DNA of 64,000 nt, from positions 1 through 64,000 of the forward strand of contig JAQTOS010000002.1 in the NCBI GenBank assembly GCA_028713225.1, written 5' to 3'. Position numbers and translations under genes: made by a program. Origin of the DNA: Candidatus Altimarinota bacterium (GTDB taxonomy: Bacteria > Patescibacteriota > Gracilibacteria > BD1-5 > UBA6164). Shown here one piece after another: positions 20,685 through 31,663 of this stretch (position 1 is the stretch's first letter; each line of letters opens with the position of its first letter). The notes under the pieces were generated by a model that was not told the DNA's origin, searched no databases, and was given only the letters and a program-made list of their open reading frames with translations.

Positions 20685-21749
20685 ATGATTTCACTTCTTT
20701 TCATTTGAGTTCTAGCTCTTTATATTGCTCTAAACTATTTATTTTTATCAAGCGTATTTAAGATTTTTTCTTATAGAAATAAGAAAAAATTTACATATTT
20801 GCTTGTATTTTTTATATTACTTCCTCTTGTTTCTATGTTTTTGCATAGATTTGCTTGAGACCGAGTAGGGAAGTGGATTTATTTACTTGGAATAAGCTAT
20901 GTTTGAGTAATAATTATATCAAGTTACGTTTTTGTATTTTACAGAATTATTCACTTAAAATATAAGAAAAAATATATTTGATATACTAGTTTAGCTTTGG
21001 TAATATTATTACTTAGTTATTCGCTATATTGTGGGAGATCTATTGTTGTCAAAGAAATAGATATAAAAACTCAAAAAATTCAGGAATCAAAGAAAATAGT
21101 TTATATGGCTGATATTCATATAGATACACTAAATGATGAGAAATATATAGAAAAAATTGTGAAAATGACTAATGAAATAAATCCTGATATGGTTTTGATA
21201 AACTGAGATTTGGTTGATTGAACTAGTCTCACACATGCGACTTTTTCCGGATTTGACCAAATAAAAGCACCAATTTATGCCACTTTATGAAATCATGAAA
21301 TTTACATGTGAATTCCTTATGTAGAAGAAATTTTAGCAAAAACTAAAATAAAATTACTTAGAGATGAGATGATAGAAGAACAAGGAATCCAAATACTTGG
21401 AGCTGATGAAATCTGAGCAAGAAGCAAAGATGCGGATACAAGTAAATTACAAAAATTCCTAGCAAATAATAAAATTGATTCTACAAAACCAGCTATTTTA
21501 ATGCTTCATGAACCAGTTTGAATGGATATTGCAGAAAAATCTGGAATAGATTTACAAGTAGCCTGACATACTCACGACTGACAAATTTGGCCTTTTTCTT
21601 ATCTAGTGAAACAAGTTTTCGGCTACAATTACTGACTATACAATATCTGAAATATGAAATTCTACATTACATCAGGAACCGGACTTTGGGGGCCTCCTTT
21701 CAGACTTGGAACAAGAAATGAGATTGTTGTTATAAATATTGGGAAGTAA
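20685..21749 (+). CDS. Membrane-bound metallophosphoesterase (YkuE-like)
   Basis: 354 residues. Four N-terminal membrane segments (through about residue 115) precede a calcineurin-like phosphoesterase domain. Its metal-site motifs are visible: ADIHID (D-x-H), NGDLVDG (GD-x-x-D), LGNHEIYMG (GNHE), LHEP and VAGHTHDGQ (GHTH). The layout matches YkuE/YaeI-type phosphodiesterases. Substrate is unknown; lipid or cyclic nucleotide phosphodiesters are possible. Gly codons in the motifs include TGA. Confidence 0.88.
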
Positions 21750-21752
21750 ATA

Positions 21753-21780
21753 AAAAATCTCGCATTTACGAGATTTTTTT
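21753..21780 (+). terminator. Terminator between 20685 gene and tail-collar gene
   Basis: Arms aaatctcg/cgagattt with T-runs on both strands; shared by two convergent genes. Confidence 0.85.
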
Positions 21781-22347
21781 CTATTGTTTCATACAATAAA
21801 GCATATATGTATTTGTAGGACGAGTTTCTGTTCATCAAGCTGCAGCAGTACTTCGTGCTATTGCTCAATTTCATCCATCTCATCAGTCATAAGCAGTATT
21901 AACATCTGCATCATTGTAGTAAGTATAATTGTGTGTATGACTTTTTAATTGGTCCGTTTGTTTGCTTCATATTTTATTAGAATCACCAAGTCATCAACTT
22001 CTACTAGCCCAGTCTGGGTCATAAGTTGTATTAGGGGAAGCTCATCTTATAAATTGTCATCTTAAATCAGGAGTTCCATTTGTTCAATCAGCTAAAAGCC
22101 ATCAACTTGGACAAGATGTTAAGTAAAAAGCCATAATTGCTCAAGCGGGAGAGCTTCATAAAGTATCAACTTGAGCTCAAATAGTATTTACTTTTGAAAT
22201 TAAATTATTCCAAATAGTAGAATTTAGAGTATCTCAATTACTTTGAGTAGGTAAATCAGTCCAGGCAGCAAATCCTATAAAACCGATTCATACAGTTCCA
22301 AGAAAAACGAGCCCAGAAAGAAAACTTTGTTTTATTTGTTTTTTCAT
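21781..22347 (-). CDS. Secreted paralogue C with phage tail-collar domain
   Basis: 188 residues. The N-terminus (signal segment, AAWTDLPTQSNGDTLNSTIWN) is the module of the genes at 13780 and 14279. The C-terminal 120 residues form a tail-collar (microcystin-dependent-protein-like) domain: CPSGWLLADGTNGTPDLRGQFIRG, then QTDQLKSHTHNY, ending ETRPTNTYMLYCMKQ. Such domains are receptor-binding parts of phage tail fibres and related surface proteins. With no phage genes nearby and a native membrane/signal module, it looks like a cell-surface protein, perhaps adhesive. Confidence 0.85.
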
Positions 22348-22492
22348 AAAAAATAATTTAAATAAGTAATTTACTCATAATATATATTAATTAGAAATTT
22401 TAGCAAACAAAAAATCTCGTAAACTTACAATAATTTGCAAAATATATTTTTATGATTATAAAAGTATAAATTACTTATTAATAAAATTAATT

Positions 22493-22726
22493 ATGGTTAA
22501 CTATGTATGAGAATGAAGAATGGATATAACAATTCTTCCATGACAAACTCTTGATGATGCTATGAAAATAAGCGAAACAAATCCTATTACTGAAGCTAAC
22601 ATTGAAAAAGCTGATTTTTGACATTGTGATTTAACTAGAGAAGAAATTCAAGCTATACTTGATTCTGTTACTGAAGCAGATTTAATTAATTGAAGAGTAA
22701 ATGATTTAGAAAAAATTATATATTAG
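22493..22726 (+). CDS. Small acidic hypothetical protein
   Basis: 77 residues, acidic, no signal peptide or membrane segment. It contains TGA glycines and ends in TAG just before a terminator, so it is a plausible resident gene. No family recognised. Confidence 0.55.
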
Positions 22727-22735
22727 AAAATAAAA

Positions 22736-22765
22736 AAATCTCGTAAACTAATTTACGAGATTTTT
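22736..22765 (+). terminator. Terminator between 22493 gene and ABC-F gene
   Basis: Arms aaatctcgtaaa/tttacgagattt; serves two convergent genes. Confidence 0.88.
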
Positions 22766-22771
22766 ATGTTT

Positions 22772-24232
22772 TTATGCTAAATCTAAATATTGATCCATTC
22801 TAACTTGCCATACAAATTCATCAACATGTGATACTAAAATCATTCCTCATTCGTAAGCATCAAGTGCTTCAGCGATAACTGGAATATGTCTAAAATTTAT
22901 ATGATTAGTTGGTTCATCTAGTATAAGTAATCCTGGTTTCAAGAAAACAAGTCTACAAAATGCAACAAGTCATTTTTGTCCTTCTGATAGGTCTCAGATT
23001 CTAGTTTTCATAACTTCTCAAGTTATAAGAAAACCGGCTGCTGTAGATCTTAAATCTTGTTCTGGCATATCATTTGTAGCTGCTTGTCTAAGACAATCAT
23101 AAACTGATTGATTGAAATCTAGATTAGAGAAATCTTGTCTGTAATAACCTATTTTTACTCATTTTCCTAGAGTACAACCATCTTCAGCTCAGTTAACTAT
23201 TTTTTCTAGAAGTGTAGATTTACCAATACCATTGGGTCCACTTAAAAGTAGATGGTCATCTTTTCTGATTTGAATATCTAATTCTTTTACAACAACTTCA
23301 TCATGTCTGATAATATGAACTGAATGCAAATCAAGTAAAACTCAACCAACTCATTCTTGCATAGGAATAGTGAAAGATCTAATTGTTTTATCTTCTTTTC
23401 TAGTATCAACCATATCGTCTTCCATTTCCTCAGCGGCTTCTCTCATTTTTTTTGCAACAAGTCTAAGTTTACCTCATTTATGCGCAAATACATTTGCTTG
23501 TTCTTTTTTAGCTTGTGCTTCTTTTGCAAGTCTAGCATTTGCCATATTTTCTTTTTCTATATTTCTTTTAATTTGTTCAACTACATTATTGTAATCTCCT
23601 ACAAATTGTTCAACTCTTTTTGTGTGAACATCAAGATAAAGTACTCAATCAGTAAAGCTATTTAAGAAATCAGCATCATGCGAAATAACTAAAACAGTTT
23701 TTTTATAATTTTGTAAAAATGTAGTTAAATGCCAAATTCCGTCTTTATCCAAATTATTAGTTGGTTCATCAAGAAGAAGTATATCAGGATTTTGAATAAG
23801 TGCGGCTGCTAGTAAAAGTCTAGCTTGTTGTCATCCAGAAAAATCTTTGATATGTTTATCAAGAGGAGCTTTTTTCAAATTTACGACATCCAAAATTTCA
23901 GCAATTTGTTTATCAATATTAAATTGATCTTTATCAGGATAGTATTTTCTGAAAAATGCTTGAACTGTTAGTTCTTTGTCTTCAGCTAAAACTACTTGGA
24001 AACCAGTAGCTATAGTTAGTTTTTTATCTATATTTATTAGTCCAGATTTCTTTTCTAATTCTCCATTTATAAGCTTGAAAATAGTAGATTTACCAGCTCA
24101 ATTTTGTCACATTATAGTGATTTTAGATCCAGATCTTACATTGAAAGTTGCTTCTTCCAGAATTGGTTTTCTGAAATCATAAAAGAACTCAACTCATTTA
24201 AAACTTATTACAGTTTCGTTACTTGGTGCCAT
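22772..24232 (-). CDS. ABC-F family ATPase
   Basis: 486 residues with two ATP-binding domains and no membrane part, the ABC-F layout (ribosome-associated translation factors such as EttA/Uup). Domain 1: GQNGAGKST (42-50), FSGGQQARLL, LLDEPTNNLD. Linker: helical and charged (about 225-290). Domain 2: GPNGIGKST, LSEGQKGLVA, LILDEPTNHIN. Both nucleotide sites look intact. It can be compared with the truncated ABC-F at 48845. Reads leftward, start ATG at 24230-24232. Confidence 0.92.
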
Positions 24233-24295
24233 TGTTTTTTAGTTAAACATTTAAAATTCGGGCATATTATATGGAAAAAGACTATTTTGCAAAAT

Positions 24296-25042
24296 TTATC
24301 TAGAAATAATTTCATCTCTAATTTCTTCTCTCACATCTTTATCGTGAAATTTCAACATATCATCATTTATAATCACTCAAAAAGGTTTCCTGAGTTTTTC
24401 GTAAGTTTTTATAGTGCGAGGCAAAAAAATGTTTTTTAATATTTTTTCTGGTAGGGAACGAATATTTTCGTTCCTATTATTATCGGAATGAAAATATTCA
24501 TTCCCTACATTAACATTTTTTATTTTTATCCCTTTCCTATTCTCCTCAATAATATCTTGATATAGAGAAAAATTTGCCCAAGTTGCATTTGCTTCTATAA
24601 ATTTTTCATAAGTATTATCAAAATCTAGAATTGGCTTAAAGTAAAGAATCCGAAAATATAAATAAACATCATTTTTTATAGCAAAAGTTCAAAAATCTAG
24701 AGCATTTTCAGTAGCAAAAAAGCTTAGACAAAATCTTCCAGCATGTTTAGTCGATGTTTTTCTAACGAGTAGAATTTGAAAAATTATAGTAATTAAAATT
24801 CTAACAGTCCATAATTTATTTGGGGAAGTGACTATAAATAAATCTATATCAGAGTCAGAAGTTCAAGTATTCATAGAAATAGAATTTCCTACTCAAATCA
24901 TTTTTATTCAGGGAATCCATTTTATAAAATTTAAATATTTTCTAGCTTTTTCTAAAAATTCCTTGTCTATTTGTGATGGATTTTCTTTTATTTCAAATTT
25001 TCTTTTAAATATTTCGTGGATTTCGGGTGAGAAGTTTTGCAT
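24296..25042 (-). CDS. Pol-beta-type nucleotidyltransferase protein
   Basis: 248 residues. The catalytic signature is clear: VGNSISMNTGTSDSDIDLFIV with Asp65 and Asp67 as the metal-binding pair. The following strands and helices fit a minimal nucleotidyltransferase domain plus a helical C-terminus. Substrate unknown. A 56-bp palindromic element is embedded in the coding sequence (24452-24507) and is translated as about 18 residues, which suggests insertion without loss of frame. Confidence 0.75.
24452..24507. repeat. Palindromic MITE-like element inside a gene
   Basis: Arms of 23 bp (tagggaacgaatattttcgttcc and its complement with two differences) around a 10-bp loop, bounded by gtag/ctac-type ends. 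It lies inside the coding region of the 24296 gene and resembles the elements near 55295-55358 in having GTAG...CTAC termini. Confidence 0.7.
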
Positions 25043-25057
25043 TTGTAATACTTTTAC

Positions 25058-25270
25058 ATGAATTATTTTATAATTTTTATTTTCTCTAATTTTTTTATTT
25101 TGTCAAAAGAAATCAAATTTTTGCTTTTTAAAAGCTTTTATAGTAAAATTTCTCAAAGAGTTTTAGAAGATAAAAATACTTTTTTTGAAAATAAATTTGA
25201 CAAAAAAAACTATTTGACTAAAACTTGTCAGCTTCGCCCTAAGATTGGTGAAAAATTAAAAGAAAAATAG
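25058..25270 (+). CDS. Possible small protein, divergent from 24296
   Basis: 70 codons, Phe- and Lys-rich. It starts 15 bp from the divergent gene and ends before the 25288 gene. The second half (SQRVLEDKNTFFENKF...LRPKIGEKLKEK) looks protein-like, but there are no in-frame TGA codons, no ribosome site and no known family. It could be non-coding. Confidence 0.35.
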   Translation: MNYFIIFIFSNFFILSKEIKFLLFKSFYSKISQRVLEDKNTFFENKFDKKNYLTKTCQLRPKIGEKLKEK

Positions 25271-25287
25271 TTTTGTAAAATACTAGT

Positions 25288-27408
25288 ATGAACGCAAGTG
25301 ATAATGTTTTAAAATCTGGATCTATTGAAGGATCTGAAATCCTTATAGATATAGCAGATAATTGATCTGATTTAATGTCTCAAATTTGATGTAATTGAGA
25401 ATGACTTTCTAATGAAGAACTTGCTGAAATGGAAGTTGCTTGAGAAGTTTTTGTTTCATTACATAGAAATGATATAAAAGATGAACTAAATTATAAAAAA
25501 GATTTAAAAGAAATTTTTGAAAATCAAAAATGACAAATAGATTCTAAAAAAGCTGTCGAACATATTGTTGAACAAATAGGTCGACTTGATAGTCTTTTTG
25601 GAAACAAAAGATATGAAAAAAGCATGACAAAAGAAAATGCTTGAATTCTTAGAGAAATAGAAACTAAAGGAATTATAAATATTCAAGATAATTGTTACTT
25701 TGTTCCTTGAAGTTTGTCTAGTTTGAGAAAATTAGTGCAATTTGGTATATTGGAATGAAAGGATGTAATAATAAAATTAGGTAAATGAGTAAATCTTCAA
25801 GAGTGAATAAGATTTGTTTTACTAGAACAAAATTGACATGAAAATGCTCTTAGACATTTCAGATCAGGAACTAAATTAGAAAAATTAGAACTTGATATTT
25901 GAGATGATTCATCAATGGCTCATAGTGCATCATTTCATCCTAAAAAATTAGAAAATTGAAATTATGAAATTTCTATTAAATCATGAAAAAATGTTTTTTT
26001 CTGAATAAATTCAGTTATTGGTTCTGGAGCTGATTTCTGAGATAATACTGTTATTTGGTGGAATTCACTACTTGGTACAGATGTTAAAATCGGAAAAGAC
26101 TCTTTAGTTTGAACTTCTGTAGAAATAGATGATTCAGCTATTATTCCAGATAATTGTTTGATACCAAACTTTGCTCATATTTGAAAGGAAATAGTAGAAT
26201 TTGATAGAAAAAAATTTAAAACATTTTCTAGAATTGTTGAAGAAGCAGAAAAAAATGAATTAATAAAAGATGATAAATTAGAAAAAGCCCGTGATTATTT
26301 ATCAAAATCTTATATTATTACAGCTTCTGAATATATAGAAGATCAACTATTTTATGATAGCGAACTTGTTTGAGCTGATTGAGCTAGAAAATTTATAGTT
26401 AAGTTTGATAGTAGTGAAGATTTAGTAAATTGAGTTAAAAAAATAAATCCAGATTATGAAGGAATGTTAAATTTTAATTCTCATCATGTGACACCTGAAA
26501 ATAAAATATTTTCAGCTATAACTAGTATGTTTGATTATTTAGAAAGAAATGTATCTTCATTTGAATCTGCAAAAGAATTTAGATTTCAAAACACAAGAAC
26601 TGTATCTGAATTAACATCATTACTTTGATGAAAAATTGGAGAATCAATTTTACAAAATGAATTAGATACTGATACTATTGCTACATTTAGACCATATCCT
26701 AAAAATACAGAAAGATTTATAACTCATACTTTTCCTTATATATTAGAATTATTAGATCATAATGTTTCAATGCAAGAAATCCAAAAAATTCTTGATGAAG
26801 AATTAGAATGGCCTAAAATGGATGAAGAATATATGAAAAAAGTTTGTCTATGAAGGGTTGTTATAACTTGAAAATGTGATGTATCTTGAGAAAATTCACT
26901 TTTATATGATGCACTTATAAGATCTGATGAAGTTAATTATTCAAAAGATGAAGTTAGAATAGAAAATAGTGTTTTTGCAAAAGTTATAATGCATTGAGGA
27001 TGAACAAAAGAATCAAAAGATGTAATAGTTCTGAATACTGTTTTTCATTGATGAACATCAATTGTAAATGAAAATCTTGATTCTATGATTGTTTGAGATT
27101 ATGAACATCCATCTACTTATAATAATACTCAAATTTTGGATTCTAATATATCAGAAGGTGATATTACATGTAATAATGCAATTATCGTAAATTCATATCT
27201 ATGAAATTGAGTTTCAATTGCATGATGAGCACATGATTGAATTGTTACAATAAAAAATTCTAGACTTTTAGATACTGTTTCTATAGCTCCAAAAGTTAGC
27301 TTGAATTCAGTTGAAATAAAAGAAAAATGATATTATGTATGAAAATGACAAGTTTTTAATAATATTGTTATAACTTGAAAAGGTTTATATTCAAAGAAAA
27401 AAATATAA
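25288..27408 (+). CDS. Large protein with two beta-helix (hexapeptide) regions
   Basis: 706 residues, cytoplasmic by appearance. Two blocks have the periodic short-strand pattern of left-handed beta helices: about 245-300 (NSVIGSGADFGDNTVIWWNS, LLGTDVKIGKDSLVGTSVEI) and about 560-700 (ENSVFAKVIMHGGG, ILDSNISEGDITCNNAIIVNS). The first resembles acyl- or nucleotidyltransferase trimers such as GlmU; no nucleotidyltransferase domain is visible. The N-terminal 200 and middle 250 residues are unrecognised. Trp-for-Gly errors would occur if read in code 4; Gly at TGA fits the turns. Confidence 0.65.
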
Positions 27409-27410
27409 GA

Positions 27411-27447
27411 AAAAGCCACTTTTTAAAGCAAAAAGTGGCTTTTTTAT
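27411..27447 (+). terminator. Terminator after the beta-helix gene
   Basis: Arms aaaagccacttttt/aaaaagtggctttt around a five-base loop, followed by T. Confidence 0.9.
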
Positions 27448-27537
27448 TTTACTTTAAAAAATACCAGAAAATAAACTTGACTTAATAAAAAAAAAGCTAA
27501 AATACCCTTTGTTTTTACTTATTTAAAACAATTTTTT

Positions 27538-28023
27538 ATGTTTTTTTACAATCTTTTTAAAGAGATTATAAACAAGATGTTACAAAAAAGAGTGAAAGCT
27601 GATAAAATAGCGCTTTCTAACTTTGCACCTGACATACTTTGTAAATCTCTGAAACTTAGAGTTATAGACTCTTGAGACGATGAATCTACTATGGCTGAAT
27701 TATATGCCTTAGAAGGACCAGCTTACTCTGTACAATCTTATGGTATAGATTTCGTAGCTTCTCCAAAACATGCTGACTGAGTTGTAATAGTTGGATCTAT
27801 TCCTCAAAATATGCAAAATGCTGTAAGGGATGCTTATAAGGTTATACAAGAACCTAAAGTAATTATAGCATTATGAGATGGAGCTATAAATGGGGACGAT
27901 AGATTTACAAACTGTTTGAGTGCCAAAGATGTACTTGGAAGAGTTGATCTAGAAATACCTGGAAATCCAGCTACAGCAAAAGAAATACTTTCTTACTTAG
28001 CAAGTTTTACAAAAAAGATTTAA
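27538..28023 (+). CDS. hyfI: Hydrogenase/complex I small subunit without Fe-S ligands
   Basis: 161 residues, homologous in pattern to NuoB, HycG and MbhJ: ALEGPAYSVQSYGIDFVASPKHADGVVIVGSIPQNMQNAVRDAYK, EPKVIIALGDGAING, and EIPGNPATAKEIL. In those families the CxxC pair, a Cys after ALGD and the Cys of PGCP bind one [4Fe-4S] cluster. Here they read SGDDE (45-49), Gly115 and Asn143, so no ligand remains; the only cysteines (35 and 126) are elsewhere. It is the first gene of a tight six-gene cluster, 17 bp before the next start. It should sit at the junction of arm and membrane but cannot carry the cluster. Confidence 0.88.
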
Positions 28024-28040
28024 TTATTAATTAACAATTT

Positions 28041-30008
28041 ATGTTTTCTATAGCATTAATTCTACTTTCACTTTCTGTTGTTTATTCTTTGTTTTTTAGT
28101 ATGACAGAAAAAAAAGTAATTATACTTAATTATAAGCTTATTATAGCATTTATGCTTCTTGCAGCTAAATCTATCACTCTACTTTTTGGAATTTCAAGTC
28201 CAGAATTATTTACTAGTAGTTTGATTAGTTTAGGGAACTTAGAAGCTTTTTTTATGCTAATTTTTTCTATAGTTTCTGTTGCTATTTTGTTTTATTCAAA
28301 CTATTATTCTAGTTTTTTAAATAGAAGTAAATTGAACTATTATACTATATTTACTACATTATTTTTGACTTCAATGCTTGGAGTAATAGTTTCAGCTGAA
28401 GCTTTTACATTTTTGGTATTTTGGGAAATAATGTCTTTATCTAGTTATTTCTTGGTAATTCATGAATCAGATAAAAATGAATCTAGAATTTCAGGTATGT
28501 GGTATCTAGTTTTGACTCATATTGGTATGTTTTTTATAGTTGCAGCATTTTTACCTTTTATCGTAAAAACTGGTTCAAGTTTTTTTGCTGATTGGGCTAA
28601 TACAGTTTTAGCATTTCCATCACTAGTTTTGGTTTTTGTAGCTAGTTTAATTGGGTTTGGTGGTAAATCTGGTTTATTTCCACTTCATATTTGGCTACCA
28701 AAAGCTCATCCTATAGCTCCTTCTCATATATCAGCTTTGATGTCTGGTTTTATGGTTAAACTTCCTGTTTTAATGCTTTTAAAATTCTACTTATTTTTTA
28801 TGTCTGGTTTAGATATAAGATTTGCTTATGTACTTTTGGTGCTTTGAGCAATTACTGCTTTTTGGGGAATATTTAATTGATTACTTCAAAATAATATCAA
28901 AAAATTTCTTGCTTACTCAACTATAGAAAATATGGGGCTTATATATGTAGGTCTTGGAATTGTAGTTGCTGGAGCAAGTATGCAAAATAATATAGTTTTA
29001 TCTCTTTGAGTTATTGCTACTCTTTTTCACACTTTTAATCATTCTATTTATAAAACAATGATGTTCTCACTAGCCGGTTCACTAATAGAAAGAACTCATC
29101 ATAATTATGATTATTCTAAATTAGGTTGAATTGCTAAAATTTTCCCAATTTTTTCTCTATTTTTCTTAATTGCAACTCTTGCTATTGCAGGTATTCCTCC
29201 ATTTAATGGTTTCAATTCTGAATTAACAGTTTATTCAGCTATAATAAATATCATAACTTGAAATACTGATAAAATTTTATCTCTTGTTTCTTTATTCTCT
29301 CTAGTTTTAGTGGGAATGATGAGTGTTCTAGCATTTATAGGATTTACTAAAATGTATACTATTATATTTGCTTGAAATGCTAGAGATTCTCATATTATTG
29401 TAGAAACAAAGTCAAATACAAGTGAATATGTTTCTTATTCTATTTTAACTCTATCAATATTAGCTTTATCTTTTGCTCCAGGAATTATTAATTTACTTGC
29501 TTCAAAAATATTTTCTTTTGTTGAAGCTCCAAAAAGTTTACTTGTTATTCAAATAGGGGATATGAGTTATATGCCACTTTTAATAGTTTCATTACTTCTT
29601 GCTTTATGATATTTTTCATATTTAGCTTACAAAAAAATGGCCGGAAAAGAAGAAAAAATGGATGTATGGAATTGTGGATATCCTTATCTAGTTACAAAAA
29701 GTCAATACAAAGCTGAAAGTCTTATTCAAGCTATTAGAAGATTATATAGAGGACTTTATAGTGAAAAAAATACAACTACTTATACTTCAAAAGTAGAAGG
29801 AAAAACTTATTATAAAAAATATTTAACTAGTATAGATTACACAAGAACTTATTTCTTGAAAGTTACTTATTTATTTGAAAAAGTAATTTCTTTTGTAAAT
29901 TATATATCTGCAAAATTAAAATCTATGCAAAACTGAGTTTTACAAAATTATGTTTCATACATACTTTTTACTCTTATTGCTGCGATTATTTATATAATTG
30001 TATTTTAA
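28041..30008 (+). CDS. hyfB: HyfB-like antiporter subunit of complex I-like cluster
   Basis: 655 residues, about 15 membrane segments, of the NuoL/MrpA/HyfB family of proton channel subunits. Key charges are kept: Glu in LVFWEIMSLSSYF, Lys in GFGGKSGLFPLHIWLPKAHP, Lys in GFMVKLPVLML and Lys in FNHSIYKTMMFSLAG. The C-terminus has the HyfB-type segment DVWNCGYPYLVTKSQYKAESLIQAIRRLY followed by a last membrane helix. It likely moves protons or Na+ together with the neighbouring HyfF-like subunit. Confidence 0.92.
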
Positions 30009-30038
30009 TTAATATTTAAATTTTAAATTTTATTACCT

Positions 30039-30962
30039 ATGTTAGTTTTAAAATATATTCTATTGCAGCTTGTTGCTTTGGCTTTGGTTCCATTTTTTGA
30101 TAGTGTAATCAAAAATACAAAAGCTTTCTTCAACTGAAGAAAATGACCTGCTTTACTACAAACTTACTATGATTTTTATAAATTATTTACAAAACAATGA
30201 CAATTTGTATCTAAATTTACAAGTTATTTAAGTATATTAGCTATATTTGTTATATTTGCTGTATCACTTTTCTTATTCTTTTTTATCCCAGTTTGAGGGA
30301 ATAATGCTATATTTGATTTAAGTTTTTTCGTATTTTTCTACCTTTGAGCATTAGCTACATTTTTTATGATAACTTATGCTATGGATAATGCGACTTATTT
30401 CGGATGACTTTGAGCTGAAAGAGAATTTTTTGTAATGGCTTTAGTTGAACCAATACTTATTTTAGTTATTGCAACTTTGGCTTTCTTATTTGGTACGACA
30501 GATGTAACAAATATACATACTCAAATTTTAAGTTTAAATTTCCCATTTATAGTTGGATTTATGGTGATGATTTTAGCAATAATTGCATTTTATGTAATGC
30601 TTGCTGAAAATAAAAGATTTCCTTTTGATAATCCAGCAACTCATTTAGAACTTACTATGATTCACGAAGCTATGTTACTTGAAACAAATGCTAAACATCT
30701 AGCATTTATGGAAATTGCTTCAAAAATCAAACTTGTTACTTTCTTTTCATTATTTATATACATATTTTTCCCATTTACTTTTGGAATAACTTCTATAGTT
30801 TGATTATTTGTTTTATGGTTTTTTAAAGCTTTAGTTTTATCTTTTATAATTTGAGCTTGGGAAATATTTATAGTAAAAATCCGTATTTTTAAATATCAAA
30901 ATGTATTTATTTTCTTATTCTTGTTAAATATATTTTTACTTATATTTTATATCTTAAAATAA
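30039..30962 (+). CDS. hyfC: HyfC/NuoH-like membrane subunit
   Basis: 307 residues, about 8 membrane segments. The family signature is well kept: GRKGPALLQTYYDFYKLF near the N-terminus, and AENKRFPFDNPATHLELTMIHEAMLLE in the second half, the acidic loop that couples the hydrophilic arm to the membrane in complex I and hydrogenases 3/4. Its intact charges contrast with the loss of cofactor ligands in the arm subunits. Start codon spaced 30 bp after hyfB. Confidence 0.92.
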
Positions 30963-30971
30963 TAAACTCCA

Positions 30972-31628
30972 ATGAACGAATATTTTAATATAGCAGTGTT
31001 TGGAATAATTTTTGCAACACTTTTAATTTCTACTACAAATAATTACATAAGTTTACTTAGATACTATGTTCTTCAAGTAGCTTTGATTTTGGTTCTATTT
31101 TTTATGCTTTATTCTGGAGCATTTGCTCACGATAAATTACTTCTTGTATCTTTTATCTTTGCAATAGCTATAAGACTTATTGTAGTACCAACTTACATAA
31201 ATTATTTCATCAAAGAATTTTATGTAAAAAAATTACAAATGAGAATCACTGATAGAGTTTTTAGAATTCCACAAACTTTGATTTTCCTTATATTAATTGG
31301 ATTTTTTTCATTGTCTTATTATTTAGCAATTTTTATATTTGGAGAAGCAAATCTTATTTTTACTGCTAGTTTCTTCGTATTTTTAGCTTGAATGCTAAAT
31401 TTCGTAAATCATAGAAAATTAGTTTGAGATATTCTTTCTTTTTTAGAAGTAGAAAATGCTGTATTTTTAGCTTGATTACTTATACTTGAAAAAGTACCTT
31501 TTTATATAGAATTTGGTATTATAGTAGATATTTTACTTATACTTCTTATCCTTCTTATCTTGGTTTATAACATCAAACAAGTAGCAGGGGATACTCAAAT
31601 TTCTCATATGAATGAATTAAAAGATTAA
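30972..31628 (+). CDS. hyfE: HyfE-like membrane subunit
   Basis: 218 residues, seven or so membrane segments. HyfE is a NuoK-like subunit with an extension found in hydrogenase-4 and Mbh/Ehr-type complexes. The family is weakly conserved; placement between HyfC and HyfF plus the pattern (NNYISLLRYYVLQV, then DKLLLVSFIFAIAIRLIVVPTYINYF) support the call. It is separated by 9 bp from the previous stop. Confidence 0.8.
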
Positions 31629-31663
31629 GAAAAATTAAAAATTAACAATTAATAAATAAAATT

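Noticed and set aside
21781-22347. A prophage, because of the tail-collar domain
   Set aside because: No capsid, terminase, integrase or other tail genes nearby, and the N-terminus is shared with non-phage paralogues.
24452-24507. CRISPR repeat
   Set aside because: A single inverted pair without repeat-spacer periodicity.
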